A DNA stretch of 64,000 bases from CAJQQK01 sp051010015 (GCA_051010015.1 JBPCVZ010000098.1:1-64000), one strand, 5' to 3'; numbered from the stretch's first letter, positions 42,728-51,819 are shown. Notes: generated by a model not told the origin, from the sequence alone. Numbers and translations: made by a program.

Positions 42728-44668
42728 TCACGTGACGGCACCTGAATGTGCTTTGTCCCGCTGATTGGCGATGTGCGGCACAATGATGCCAATCGCCAAC
42801 AATGCGAAGAAGGCCAACAAAATGATGATCTGCTGGTCGAACACGTAGCCAAGACCGACAATCGCAGCGGACCCAAGCACGACACGCAAAAGTGGACCGA
42901 TGGGCCGGAGCATATAACCGTACATGGCAGCCGACCCGGCAATGCTTGCCAGCACAAGGCATCCGATCGCTGTCCATCCCTGGATACCCACCTTGTCGGG
43001 AAAACCGAGAATCGCAGGCGTAAACGCCATGGCGAACGGCAATAGATACCCGACAATGGAGAGGCGGATCGAATGCGCGCAGGCCTCGAGGAAACCGCAG
43101 CCGGCTATTCGACTGGCCGCCAGAACCGAAAGTGCAACCGGCGGCGTTAGAGTTGAGAGGATGGCGAAGTAGAAGGCGAAGAAGTTGGCGGCGAACATGT
43201 CGACACCGGCGTCGATCATCAGCGGAACGACGGTGACGAACATGACGACGTAGGCAACCGGTGTCGGCAATTCCATGCCGAGCAAGATGGCAACGACGGC
43301 TGAAATCAGCAGGATCGGAATGAGTTCGACGCCGACGAGACCAATAACACTCTGGCTGAGCTTCGTTGCGATATTGGTGGTCAGCGCGACTTGCGCCAGG
43401 ATGCCGACAAGCGCCAGGATTAGCGCCAACTGCGATCCAACCTTCGCGGCTTCGGTAAATCCTTCACTCCATTGCGCTAGGCTGGGCCGGGTCTCTTTTT
43501 GAACCAGGGCTACCAAGACCATCGTGAGAATGCCCGCGAACGCCGCATAACCCGGTGAGTAATAGCCAACCAGCAGCCAGATCACGACCGTCATTGGCAG
43601 CACGAATACGGGAAGCGTGCGCAGGACGAGGCGCATGCTAACGTCCATCTTGGGTGGGTTGAGGCCGGCTGAACGGATAAGGAAGTAAACGCCGATGCCC
43701 GCGCTGATATAGAACAGCAGCGCCGGAATCAGCGCTTTCTTCATAATCTCGACGTAGGGCACTTCGAGGAACGACGACATCAGGAATGCGGCCGAGCCCA
43801 TGATCGGTGGCATAATCTGACCGCCGGTCGAGGCGACGGCCTCAATGGCCGCGGCATGCTGTGGTTTGAAGCCGGTTTGCTTCATCGTCGGAATGGTAGC
43901 CGAGCCTGTCAGGACAACGTTAGCGACCGCTGCGCCCGTGACAGTGCCAACGAAACCGGAGCCGATAACCGCTGGAAACGCTGCGCCGCCGCGTACCAAA
44001 TTGCCCACTGCCTTGCCGAGTTCGAGAAACAGCGGCAACACGCCGGTATAGCGAAAGAGTGATCCAAAAATGACAAACAGAAAGATCACATCCGCGGAGA
44101 CCTTAAGGATCGGACCGAACATTCCGAGCGTGAGGCTCGCACCCATGTACGACATGATGAAGTTCATCTCGTACTCCGGGTGACCTAGTGCTCCGGGGAT
44201 ATTGTGCCCCCAAATGAAGTATACGATCGAGGCAAGCGTAAAGAGCGTGATGATGCCGCCCCAGTGTATCCAGCACAGAACCATGATTGCCGAAACGGCA
44301 AAGCCGGTCACGATCATGGCCGTCTCGGTGATGAAGGGTTGCGAAAGCTCAAGCTCCAGCGCATTCACGGCATAATATGCCATGGTCGCGAGGCCGGTGA
44401 TCAGGGCATAGACTGCAGCCACCATCTTGAGCTTGTTGATGCCACGGTCCCAACCGGCAGCTGCATCTGCGATTGCAGCAAGCGCCGCGATGACCAGGAT
44501 GATGGTGAGATGCGCAATGTAGTGATAGGTCGAGTCCCATATGTTCACATGGACAAGCAGCATGTGGTAGGCGACGGCGGCGATGCCCAGCACCGTCATT
44601 AGCCATTTTGCGGCGCGGGCGACGCCCCATGATGACGTCTCCTGGGTCGGACTTTCGGGCGAGGTCAT
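42728..44668 (-). CDS. TRAP transporter fused 4TM/12TM permease (DctQM fusion)
   Basis: 646 residues from ATG 44668; an ATG at 44707 would add 13 residues. The N-terminal ~170 residues form the small-permease-like region and the rest is DctM-like (VIGSGFVGTVTGAAVANVVLTGSATIP, ASTGGQIMPPIMGSAAFLM, LTPPVALSVLAAS). About 17 membrane segments are expected. Fused permeases of this type work with TAXI binding proteins; the TAXI gene lies 137 bases upstream on the same strand. TAXI systems studied so far often carry glutamate or 2-oxoacids, consistent with the nearby glutamate-lactam genes. Confidence 0.9.
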   Translation of the reverse strand: MTSPESPTQETSSWGVARAAKWLMTVLGIAAVAYHMLLVHVNIWDSTYHYIAHLTIILVIAALAAIADAAAGWDRGINKLKMVAAVYALITGLATMAYYAVNALELELSQPFITETAMIVTGFAVSAIMVLCWIHWGGIITLFTLASIVYFIWGHNIPGALGHPEYEMNFIMSYMGASLTLGMFGPILKVSADVIFLFVIFGSLFRYTGVLPLFLELGKAVGNLVRGGAAFPAVIGSGFVGTVTGAAVANVVLTGSATIPTMKQTGFKPQHAAAIEAVASTGGQIMPPIMGSAAFLMSSFLEVPYVEIMKKALIPALLFYISAGIGVYFLIRSAGLNPPKMDVSMRLVLRTLPVFVLPMTVVIWLLVGYYSPGYAAFAGILTMVLVALVQKETRPSLAQWSEGFTEAAKVGSQLALILALVGILAQVALTTNIATKLSQSVIGLVGVELIPILLISAVVAILLGMELPTPVAYVVMFVTVVPLMIDAGVDMFAANFFAFYFAILSTLTPPVALSVLAASRIAGCGFLEACAHSIRLSIVGYLLPFAMAFTPAILGFPDKVGIQGWTAIGCLVLASIAGSAAMYGYMLRPIGPLLRVVLGSAAIVGLGYVFDQQIIILLAFFALLAIGIIVPHIANQRDKAHSGAVT

Positions 44669-44805
44669 GCCGATCAGCCTTGGGTATTGGGCCGACCAGC
44701 ATGCCACGTGCCGGCTGCACTTTAGGAAGGCAAGCTGATCGACTGTTCAAAGGGATGTCGGACGCGCCAAATCGTCATTGGCGCATCGCACGGATGTTGA
44801 ATAAG

Positions 44806-45834
44806 TTACTTGAGGATCTTCGGTTCGATACCGAAATCCTTGCAGGCCTTGAGGGATGCTGGATGCGGCTCGATGCCCTTCGGCACGATGCACATGCTGG
44901 CTCGTCGATAAAGCTTGCCGCCGCCGAGGTATTTGCCGGCTGCAGTGTCGATCTCCAGATAGACCTTGGTCAACTCGTAGGCATAATCATCTGGAAAGTC
45001 CTTGTGCGATGCCATGAAGACATAGTCGCCCATGCACTCAAGCTTTCCCTTCTGTCCGGGAATTTTTCCTTCCGCGATGTTGTGAGCAACGAACGGTGCA
45101 TTGAAGTCTTTATTGACCTTTTCGACCGCCGATTTGGGAATTGGTACATGGAAGTAGGGACGTCCCGTCGCCGCCAGTTTTCGCACCGGTCCAGCCGGGA
45201 AGACGACGGATTGGTCGGTTGTTATGGTTGCGATGCCGACAGCCACTTGCACCTTGCCATCGAGCAGGGCGGATGTGCCAGCATGATTGCCGAGGTATTC
45301 GAACTTGGCGTCCGTGACACCCATGCCGTTCTCGATCGCCTTGCTCGTGAACAACGCCCAATGGGTCTGTGACCGTCGGCCAAGGCCGATACGTTTTCCG
45401 CTGAAGTCCTTGATGGACTTGATGTTCTTGTCGAGTGTCGTGAACCAAATGCAGTTTGACGAGCGCGTCACGACCCAACGAAAATTGTCGCGCTTGATCG
45501 GCTTTGCGAAGAAACCTTTTTGTGCGGTATCGGCGGCCCAGAGAGCGCCAGTCGATGACCAGAATGTCGTGGTTTTGAAGCGCTTCTTGTTGTTGGCCAT
45601 TTCCTTTACGTTGTAGACGAAGCCAGGGCTCTCCTGTGCGACCAGTCGCATCCATGGATGCTTCTTTGCAATCAAGCGTTCAAAGATGACGACTTGCTCG
45701 GTGATGCCGGCACCAAAGGGGGCAGTCAAAGAAGGCACGCGCACCTCGTCACGCGCTTGGGCCGTGCCGGCGATTGCTGCAGCCAAAGTGAGAGCTGATG
45801 CACTTGTCGCAACTCTGCGAAATCCAATTTTCAT
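44806..45834 (-). CDS. TAXI-family TRAP solute-binding protein
   Basis: 342 residues with a Sec signal peptide, cleaved probably after GTAQA (about residue 27). The body contains the TAXI pattern of a periplasmic binding protein: LTAPFGAGITEQVVIF, KDFSGKRIGLGRRSQTHW and DAKFEYLGNHAGTSALLDGKVQVAVG. AAGGAAATC-like AAGGAAATC precedes the ATG. It should capture the ligand for the fused permease downstream. The ligand is unknown; glutamate is a reasonable test. Confidence 0.85.
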   Translation of the reverse strand: MKIGFRRVATSASALTLAAAIAGTAQARDEVRVPSLTAPFGAGITEQVVIFERLIAKKHPWMRLVAQESPGFVYNVKEMANNKKRFKTTTFWSSTGALWAADTAQKGFFAKPIKRDNFRWVVTRSSNCIWFTTLDKNIKSIKDFSGKRIGLGRRSQTHWALFTSKAIENGMGVTDAKFEYLGNHAGTSALLDGKVQVAVGIATITTDQSVVFPAGPVRKLAATGRPYFHVPIPKSAVEKVNKDFNAPFVAHNIAEGKIPGQKGKLECMGDYVFMASHKDFPDDYAYELTKVYLEIDTAAGKYLGGGKLYRRASMCIVPKGIEPHPASLKACKDFGIEPKILK

Positions 45835-46135
45835 GGCAATGATTTCCTTCCTCGCTAGTGGTCAAGAATTGCTCCGGCTCATTTTGTCGTCTTTTTGGGA
45901 GAAATGTTCCCCTGGCTCGTTGTAGAACGCAAGCCTTCAGGCAGCGGGCACGCCGGCACGATATCAAATCTCTGATCAAGCTTGTGATTTAACGGGGTCA
46001 TGTTGTTTCACGGTTTGCAGCATTTCATTTGACTTGCCCGCGTTCTCGTAAACCGGTGTGAATGCGTGCATCTTGTCAGGCCTGGATTTATGGGTGCGGC
46101 GGCAGCTGCTGAGGGAATTTGTGAAGGAGAGCATT
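45835..46135. promoter_or_regulatory. Divergent intergenic region, TAXI protein and SDR
   Basis: 301 bases between leftward and rightward genes. No open frame with protein-like composition was found except the start-proximal extension of the SDR frame. The stretch is AT-richer than its neighbours and should hold two promoters. No repeat, RNA gene or operator was recognised. Confidence 0.4.
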
Positions 46136-46906
46136 GTGCGAGACATCAAAGGTAAGGTTGCCTGGGTCACAGGTGCCGGCACGGGCATTGGCGAGGCAGC
46201 CGCGATTGCCCTCGGAAAGGCCGGAATGAAGGTCGCGCTTACCGGACGACGGCAGGCGTTGCTCGAGGATGTTGCCGCGAAAATCGAAGGGGATGTATTG
46301 GTCAAGCCAGCCGACTTGGCGGATTGGCTCGCGGTCGAGCAGGCCGCGCGAGACATAAGCGAGGAATGGGGGCACGTCGATGTTCTCTTCAACAACGCCG
46401 GCGTTAATATTCCTGATCGATCATGGTCTCGGGTTAGCCCGGATGGCATCAAGACACTTATCGACAACAACCTGACCAGCGTCGCCTATTGCACGCAAGC
46501 TGTCCTACCAATCATGCGCGCGCAGGGGGACGGGCAAATAATACACACATCTTCGATGGCCGGACGCATCGTTGCGCCTGTGTCCGGACCAATCTACACT
46601 GCTGCCAAGCATGGCGTCGTCGCGCTCAGTCATACGATCAACCTAGAGGAATGCACAAACGGTATCCGCTCGACCGTAGTTTGCCCGGGCGCAGTCGCCA
46701 CACCGATCATGGAACAGCGCGACCCGCCGGAACCGGCCGAGGAATTGGCGAAGATGGTGCAGCCGTCGGATATGGCCGAAGTGATTGTGTTTCTCGCTTC
46801 ACAGCCGCCCCATGTATGCATCAACGAAATTCTTGTTACGCCCACTCACAATCGTGGCGCTATCGCCCAGATGGATGCGCAGCGCGCACGCCAGAAAGGT
46901 GTTTGA
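46136..46906 (+). CDS. Short-chain dehydrogenase/reductase
   Basis: 256 residues from a GTG at 46136, with AAGGAG six bases upstream; the open extension to 46058 has no SDR similarity. TGAGTGIG at 12-19, NNAG at 86-89, Ser140, Tyr154 and Lys158 complete the active site; RR at positions 38-39 (LTGRRQ) suggests NADP. The C-terminus departs from the usual V-D-G-G ending (VTPTHNRGAIAQMDAQ), as in the YdfG/serine-dehydrogenase-like group of SDRs. It ends seven bases before the convergent secreted-protein gene. Substrate unknown. Confidence 0.87.
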   Translation: MRDIKGKVAWVTGAGTGIGEAAAIALGKAGMKVALTGRRQALLEDVAAKIEGDVLVKPADLADWLAVEQAARDISEEWGHVDVLFNNAGVNIPDRSWSRVSPDGIKTLIDNNLTSVAYCTQAVLPIMRAQGDGQIIHTSSMAGRIVAPVSGPIYTAAKHGVVALSHTINLEECTNGIRSTVVCPGAVATPIMEQRDPPEPAEELAKMVQPSDMAEVIVFLASQPPHVCINEILVTPTHNRGAIAQMDAQRARQKGV

Positions 46907-46912
46907 TGGGTG

Positions 46913-47866
46913 TTAGCGACAGTTCTTCGGGTTGTCGCTTTTTATTGCGCAGACTATGGCGCGCGCACGCCTTGAGCCGTACGTGCTCTTGATGCGTTCC
47001 TCGAAGTAAGACCACTTGTCGCTGGTATCGGCAATCGCCGCCTCAACAGCTCTTGAAAAATTGCCTCGGATTTTGCCACGGCTCGACCGTGCAACTTTTG
47101 CGCGGCCGGTCCTGATGTCGATCAGGCCCTTATCTTTGTTCAGTACCTTGTGGCGAACACGCAGCTTGTCACCATCGTAGGTACAATACCTGTGTTCGGG
47201 AATACCTTCGAAACATCCGCTTATCAGGCCATGCGGCATACGTTTGCGCAATCGCGGATCGAGCCACGGTGCCCGTCCCGAGCGGCCAAGCCCCGGCGGA
47301 TTGCTTGGACCGACGGATTTGTTTGCCGCCCGGTCTGTCCAGTTTGTGTGTGAGTAAAAGTCCTGCGCCGCATGAAACGCAACACCAAGCGAATCGAGCA
47401 CATTGCATTTGGCACGCCCTTTTTTGCCATTGAAGACACATGGCAAGAAAGTTGGAATCTGGCTGTTGTCGATACGGCCATGCTTGTCTGCCACAGTGCC
47501 GGCATAGCGAATGGCATTGTTGAGATGCCTGAAAATCCATTTGCGGCATTGGTTCAACTTCTCGGCGGCAGCCATTTTACTCTGCGGATAGCCCGGTATG
47601 TTTAATGTGTCGCCGCCGTCGCAATGTGCAAACGGTTTGCTGATCAGGCCACGTAGTGGGTTGTCAGGGGCACCGACAGCGCCGAAAGTGCCGCGCTTTC
47701 CCGCCAGCTCGGACAAGGTTTTTGAGCCGAAGCCGAGTGAGCGAAGCGCCGATTTGGTAATTCGTTCATGCTCGGCATGTTGTCCAAGAGTGTTGATTGT
47801 ACCAAAGGCAGATACGGGCGATGAAGTAGTAAGGACGATCACAAGCAACGCAAGCTTCTTCAGCAT
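46913..47866 (-). CDS. Secreted zinc-phospholipase C/CinY-like protein
   Basis: 317 residues from ATG 47866. A clear signal peptide (LKKLALLVIVLTTSSPVSA) is followed by a mature protein rich in His, Cys and basic residues. GQHAEHERITKSAL, FGAVGAPDNPLRG, CDGGDTLNIPGYPQS and especially LGVAFHAAQDFYSHTNW match the His/Asp zinc-binding layout of bacterial phospholipase C-type and CinY-like secreted proteins. At least eight Cys suggest disulfides outside the cytoplasm. The role may be hydrolytic (phosphodiester) but is not established. It is not functionally related to its metabolic neighbours and may be a separate acquisition. Confidence 0.68.
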   Translation of the reverse strand: MLKKLALLVIVLTTSSPVSAFGTINTLGQHAEHERITKSALRSLGFGSKTLSELAGKRGTFGAVGAPDNPLRGLISKPFAHCDGGDTLNIPGYPQSKMAAAEKLNQCRKWIFRHLNNAIRYAGTVADKHGRIDNSQIPTFLPCVFNGKKGRAKCNVLDSLGVAFHAAQDFYSHTNWTDRAANKSVGPSNPPGLGRSGRAPWLDPRLRKRMPHGLISGCFEGIPEHRYCTYDGDKLRVRHKVLNKDKGLIDIRTGRAKVARSSRGKIRGNFSRAVEAAIADTSDKWSYFEERIKSTYGSRRARAIVCAIKSDNPKNCR

Positions 47867-47942
47867 TTGTTGATCCACCGCAGACCGTGTTTCGAAGGCA
47901 ATCGGTCTATCCTGCCATGAGGCGAGACGTTGATTTCCTTTT

Positions 47943-49109
47943 CTAAACGACTTCGATGATGGTGACGTTCGCGACGCCGCCACCTTCGCACATAGTTTGC
48001 AGTCCCCAAGTCTTGCCGCGAGCCCTGAGAGCATTGATGAGAGTTGCCATCAATTTCGTCCCCGTGGCCCCGAGAGGGTGGCCGAGCGCAATCGCTCCGC
48101 CATTGACATTGAGTTTTGTCGGGTCGGCACCCGTCGCTTTCAACCACGCCAGCGGCACGGAGGCGAAGGCCTCGTTGACCTCAAAGAGATCAATATCATC
48201 CAGTCGCATGGCAGCTTTTTTGAGCGCCTGACCGGTCGCCTCGATTGGTTCCTCCAACATGATGACGGGATCGCCTGCAGAGACATGCATTTGATGAATT
48301 CGTGCGATCGGCGTCAGGTTGTGCGCAATGAGGGCGCGCTCATTGACGACAAGAGCTGCAGACGCACCGTCACATATTTGGCTGGCGTTGGCTGCCGTGA
48401 TTCGGCCGCCGTCTTGAATAGGTTTGACACCCTGTATGCCCTCGATTGAGGCGTCTCGGCGCACGCCCTCATCTGTGTCATGAATACCGTTGTCGACTTG
48501 AACGCCGACGATTTCGTTGGCAAACGCGCCAGCTTCGATGGCTGCGGCCGCTCTCCGGTGACTGGAGAGCGCGAATTCATCCAGCGCATCTTTGCTCAAA
48601 CCGTGTTTCTCGGCGATCATCTCTGCGCCTTCAAACTGGCTGAATTGATCGTCGCGCGCGTAGCGCTCCTTGACTCGTCGGCTGAGCGGACCTTCGCCAA
48701 TGCCAGCCTTTTGGTGAAGCGTGAAGTTTGACATCATGGGTACGCGAGTCATGCTCTCGGCTCCAGCGGCGATGACAACGTCCTGGGTACCCGACATCAC
48801 TGCTTGAGCTGCAAACTGAATTGATTGCTGCGAGGAGCCGCACTGGCGATCGACAGCGACACCGGGCGTCGTTTCCGGTAGGCGAGAGGCCAGGATGGCA
48901 TTGCGCGGAAAGGCATAGCACTGTTCGCCAGATTGCATCACACAGCCAAGGATCACGTCCTCGACCGCACCCGGGTCAAGATTGGGGTTTCTGTCTATCA
49001 GCGCATTGAACGTCTCAGCGGCAAGATCGGCCGGATGCCAATCCCTAAGTGCTCCATCACGGCGTCCGCCGGCGGTCCGAACGGCATCAACGATATAAGC
49101 TTCGGCCAT
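47943..49109 (-). CDS. Acetyl-CoA acetyltransferase (thiolase)
   Basis: 388 residues from ATG 49109 (GAGGAA upstream); the frame is open further upstream without similarity. The acyl-carrying Cys lies in DRQCGSSQQSIQFAA, the active-site His in GGAIALGHPLGATG and the second Cys in TMCEGGG. Degradative or biosynthetic thiolase: condenses or cleaves 3-ketoacyl-CoA. Located at the downstream end of a group of CoA-ester genes on the same strand, it could perform the last cleavage. It may also use acetoacetyl-CoA from carnitine breakdown, but that is speculation. It is separated from the upstream dehydrogenase by 329 bases that include a crotonase-like remnant. Confidence 0.9.
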   Translation of the reverse strand: MAEAYIVDAVRTAGGRRDGALRDWHPADLAAETFNALIDRNPNLDPGAVEDVILGCVMQSGEQCYAFPRNAILASRLPETTPGVAVDRQCGSSQQSIQFAAQAVMSGTQDVVIAAGAESMTRVPMMSNFTLHQKAGIGEGPLSRRVKERYARDDQFSQFEGAEMIAEKHGLSKDALDEFALSSHRRAAAAIEAGAFANEIVGVQVDNGIHDTDEGVRRDASIEGIQGVKPIQDGGRITAANASQICDGASAALVVNERALIAHNLTPIARIHQMHVSAGDPVIMLEEPIEATGQALKKAAMRLDDIDLFEVNEAFASVPLAWLKATGADPTKLNVNGGAIALGHPLGATGTKLMATLINALRARGKTWGLQTMCEGGGVANVTIIEVV

Positions 49110-49438
49110 GTGTTCCTCACTTTGATCGGTGGCAAACAGAATGCCAAACTGATTGGCAGGCGAACTCAGTTCGAACCGATTGGGCGGTGTTCGGAATAAC
49201 AGCTGCATGCTCAATCGGCAAACGTTCACGCGCAATCCCGAGCGCTATCGTTCTATGGAAGTTTGCCTAGTGCGCGTTGATTCGTGTCGATTCGACAGTC
49301 GTCCATATCGACGCCTCGGCTCCGGCAACCTTGTTGACAAGGCCGCGTTGATCCGCCTCCCGTGCAGAGATGGTCGTGCTGTTCGGGACGACGGCTCGAT
49401 GTCTACCATTCTCTTACCAACAGCCATGACCGCTTTGG
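49110..49438. other. Long intergenic stretch with a coding remnant
   Basis: 329 bases between the acyl-CoA dehydrogenase and thiolase genes, unusually long for this packed strand. The only interpretable content is the crotonase-like fragment at 49267-49413. The part next to the thiolase start (49110-49266) shows no gene and may carry the thiolase promoter. Confidence 0.45.
49267..49413 (-). pseudogene. Possible remnant of a crotonase-family gene
   Basis: A 48-codon frame, closed by TAA upstream and TAG downstream, reads TTISAREADQRGLVNKVAG in its middle. This resembles the (I)SAEEALRxGLVNxVV segment that lies near residue 170-185 of enoyl-CoA hydratases. The rest of the domain is missing on both sides, and no start codon with a ribosome-binding site is present. 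It would be what is left of an enoyl-CoA hydratase gene lost from the beta-oxidation group. A chance match over so short a stretch cannot be excluded. Confidence 0.35.
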
Positions 49439-50674
49439 CTACTTCTTTGAGCCAGTCGGAATCTTGTTGAACGCGACATCTTTGTCGACACGCACGTCCG
49501 AAGGCAGACCGAGGACGCGCTCGGCGATAATGTTGCGCATCACTTCATCGGTTCCACCGGCAATCCTGAGTGCAGGTGAGTAAAGCAAGGCCTCCTCGAA
49601 AATGCCCTCGAGCGGCATATCACTGCCCGCGTCAGGTCCGGCCATGCCGAGAAGGTCGAGGCCAAAGGCGGAAATATCCTGCAGTTTGGGCGCGAGTACG
49701 AGCTTGTTGATCGAGGATTCCGGACCCGGCGTATCGCCGCGCGAGAGAGCTGTCATCGTGCGAAAGCGTGTGAACTTCAGTCCTTCGCCCCGCACATACC
49801 ACTCTGCAATCCTTTCTTCGATCGCTGGATCGTCTGCGAGCAGGCCGTCGGGTCCGTCGGTCTCCTGTACAAGTCGAAGCAGCTCATCAACATCTGGCCC
49901 TGGTGTTTCACCAATCGTGAAACGTTCGTTCATCAACGTCGTCAACGAAACTCTCCAGCCATCGCCAACTGCGCCAAGACGCTGACTGTCGGGAATGCGT
50001 ACATTGTCGAAATAGACTTCGTTGAAGTGGCTTGAACCGGACATCTGCTTTATCGGCCTGATGTCGATTCCCGGCGACTTCATATCGAGGAAGAAGTACG
50101 TCAGACCCTTATGCTTTGGCGCATCGAAATCGGATCGCGTGACAAGAACTCCGAAATCCGAGTAGTGCGCACCTGATGTCCAGATCTTCTGACCGTTGAT
50201 GATCCAATCGTCGCCGTCACGTTCTGCACGTGTGCGCAGGGCTGCGAGATCCGAGCCACCTGCGGGTTCGGAGAAGAGCTGACACCAGACCTCGTCGGCC
50301 CGCAGTGCCGGTTGGGCGAAGCGTTCGATGTGTTCGGCTGTACCCCAGGTGCAAACCGTCGGCAGGCACATACCAAGTCCGATCTGGAAAAAGCGCGGGT
50401 CGACATCGAACTTCGCTTCCTCCTGCGAGAAGATCACTTGCTCGATTTGCGAGCCGCCGCGACCGCCCCATTCCTGTGGCCATGCAATGCCGGCAAATCC
50501 GGCTTCGGCTTTCTTGGACTGATAGGCTTTTGCAGCCTCCAGTGCACCCGGCTTATCCTGCCCCCGGCGATAGCCGCGCACTTCACCTGCTTCGCGCCGT
50601 TTGGCGTTTTCTTCGAGGAAGGCGATTGCCTCGGCGCGGAACTCGGCTTCTTTATCCGTATCACCAAAATCCAT
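49439..50674 (-). CDS. Acyl-CoA dehydrogenase (larger partner)
   Basis: 411 residues from ATG 50674, with AGGAGA upstream. FAD-dependent ACAD fold: SEPAGGSDLAALRTRAERDGD and the C-terminal YSPALRIAGGTDEVMRNIIAERVLGLP are typical of the FadE26-like subgroup. It is followed upstream (17 bases) by a second, divergent ACAD gene. Such neighbouring pairs are known to form heterotetramers acting on CoA esters of branched or ring-bearing side chains, for example in steroid breakdown. The pairing is inferred from arrangement and sequence type. Substrate unknown. Confidence 0.88.
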   Translation of the reverse strand: MDFGDTDKEAEFRAEAIAFLEENAKRREAGEVRGYRRGQDKPGALEAAKAYQSKKAEAGFAGIAWPQEWGGRGGSQIEQVIFSQEEAKFDVDPRFFQIGLGMCLPTVCTWGTAEHIERFAQPALRADEVWCQLFSEPAGGSDLAALRTRAERDGDDWIINGQKIWTSGAHYSDFGVLVTRSDFDAPKHKGLTYFFLDMKSPGIDIRPIKQMSGSSHFNEVYFDNVRIPDSQRLGAVGDGWRVSLTTLMNERFTIGETPGPDVDELLRLVQETDGPDGLLADDPAIEERIAEWYVRGEGLKFTRFRTMTALSRGDTPGPESSINKLVLAPKLQDISAFGLDLLGMAGPDAGSDMPLEGIFEEALLYSPALRIAGGTDEVMRNIIAERVLGLPSDVRVDKDVAFNKIPTGSKK

Positions 50675-50691
50675 GGGTCTCGTCTCCTGCC

Positions 50692-51819
50692 TCAGGCGGC
50701 TTGTGTTGGTGCGGTGTTGCGGGCCTTGAGTTCGCGGGTCAGCCGGCGTTTCCATTCGCCTGGACCGCCCAGCGCCAGTCTCAGCAGGCTCGCACGGCGA
50801 TAGTTCAGATGGCAGTCACCCTCCCAGGTGTATCCGATGCCGCCATGCGTCTGGATGTTCTCTTTGGCCGCCTGCCAACCGGCATCGCTTGCAGAAATCC
50901 TGGCGACGCTTGCGGCAATCGGCAGTTCGGCAGAGCCGGTCGACAACGCCCAGGCGCCGTAATAGGCATTCGATCGCGCAAGTTCGACGGCCACGTAGAT
51001 GTCAGCGAGCTTGTGCTTGATTGCCTGGAACGATCCGATCGGGCGTCCGAAAGCGTAACGCTCTTTTGCGTAGGCAGTTGCCATATTGAGTGCTGCCTGC
51101 GCGGCGCCGACCTGCTCGAACGCCATCATGACAGCGGCTCGGTCAATCAGGCGCTGCACGTCCAGCGGACTGCGTGCAGCCTCAAGCGGTTCTGATTGCG
51201 CGCCTTCGAAGCTCAACCGCGCCAACGAACGGCTGGGGTCTATCGTCTGGCTCACATTGACCTGCACATTTGGCTGGTCGAGTTTAACGATATGCAACCA
51301 AGGTCCTTGATTGTCTGACGGTGCCACAACGATAGCAATGTCGGCGCACTCACCATCAGAGACGGCAACTTTCTTCCCCGTCAGACGTCCAGCTCGCGCT
51401 CGAGCTGCAAGTAACTCCGGGCGAAAGGCACCGGGGCGTTCGGCAGCGCCGAGAGTCCCGATTGATTTGCCTGATGCCAATGCGGGAAGGTAAGTGTTCT
51501 TCTGTTCACCACTGCCAAACAGCAAGAGCGCTTCAATCGCGGAATAGACCGATGAACTGAACGGAACCGGCGCCAAATGCATTCCGATCTCCTCTGCCAG
51601 TACGCAGGCAGCAAGGTGTCCGAGGTCGGAGCCACCATAAGCCTCAGGTACCGTGACGCCGATCCAACCCATCTCGGCCATTTCGCGCCAAAGCTCGGCG
51701 TCATGCGATTGATCGCCCTCAAGGACGCGCCGTGGCGCCTCCGGCCCGCACTTGTCGCTCAAAAACCGACTGGCCTGTTCACGCAAAATCTTCAGTTCTT
51801 CGGGAAAATCGAAGTTCAT
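50692..51819 (-). CDS. Acyl-CoA dehydrogenase (smaller partner)
   Basis: 375 residues. FDFPEELKILREQASRFL at the N-terminus, GVTVPEAYGGSDLGHLAACVLAEEIG and IQTHGGIGYTWEGDCHLNYRRA at the end place it in the ACAD family, in the more divergent FadE27/28-like type that often lacks a full FAD site. The central FAD-binding stretch (TGKKVAVSDGECADIAIVV) differs from canonical ACADs. It should be the partner of the adjacent dehydrogenase. The ACAD genes follow the CoA ligase by 54 bases on the same strand, forming ligase-ACAD-ACAD. Confidence 0.86.
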   Translation of the reverse strand: MNFDFPEELKILREQASRFLSDKCGPEAPRRVLEGDQSHDAELWREMAEMGWIGVTVPEAYGGSDLGHLAACVLAEEIGMHLAPVPFSSSVYSAIEALLLFGSGEQKNTYLPALASGKSIGTLGAAERPGAFRPELLAARARAGRLTGKKVAVSDGECADIAIVVAPSDNQGPWLHIVKLDQPNVQVNVSQTIDPSRSLARLSFEGAQSEPLEAARSPLDVQRLIDRAAVMMAFEQVGAAQAALNMATAYAKERYAFGRPIGSFQAIKHKLADIYVAVELARSNAYYGAWALSTGSAELPIAASVARISASDAGWQAAKENIQTHGGIGYTWEGDCHLNYRRASLLRLALGGPGEWKRRLTRELKARNTAPTQAA

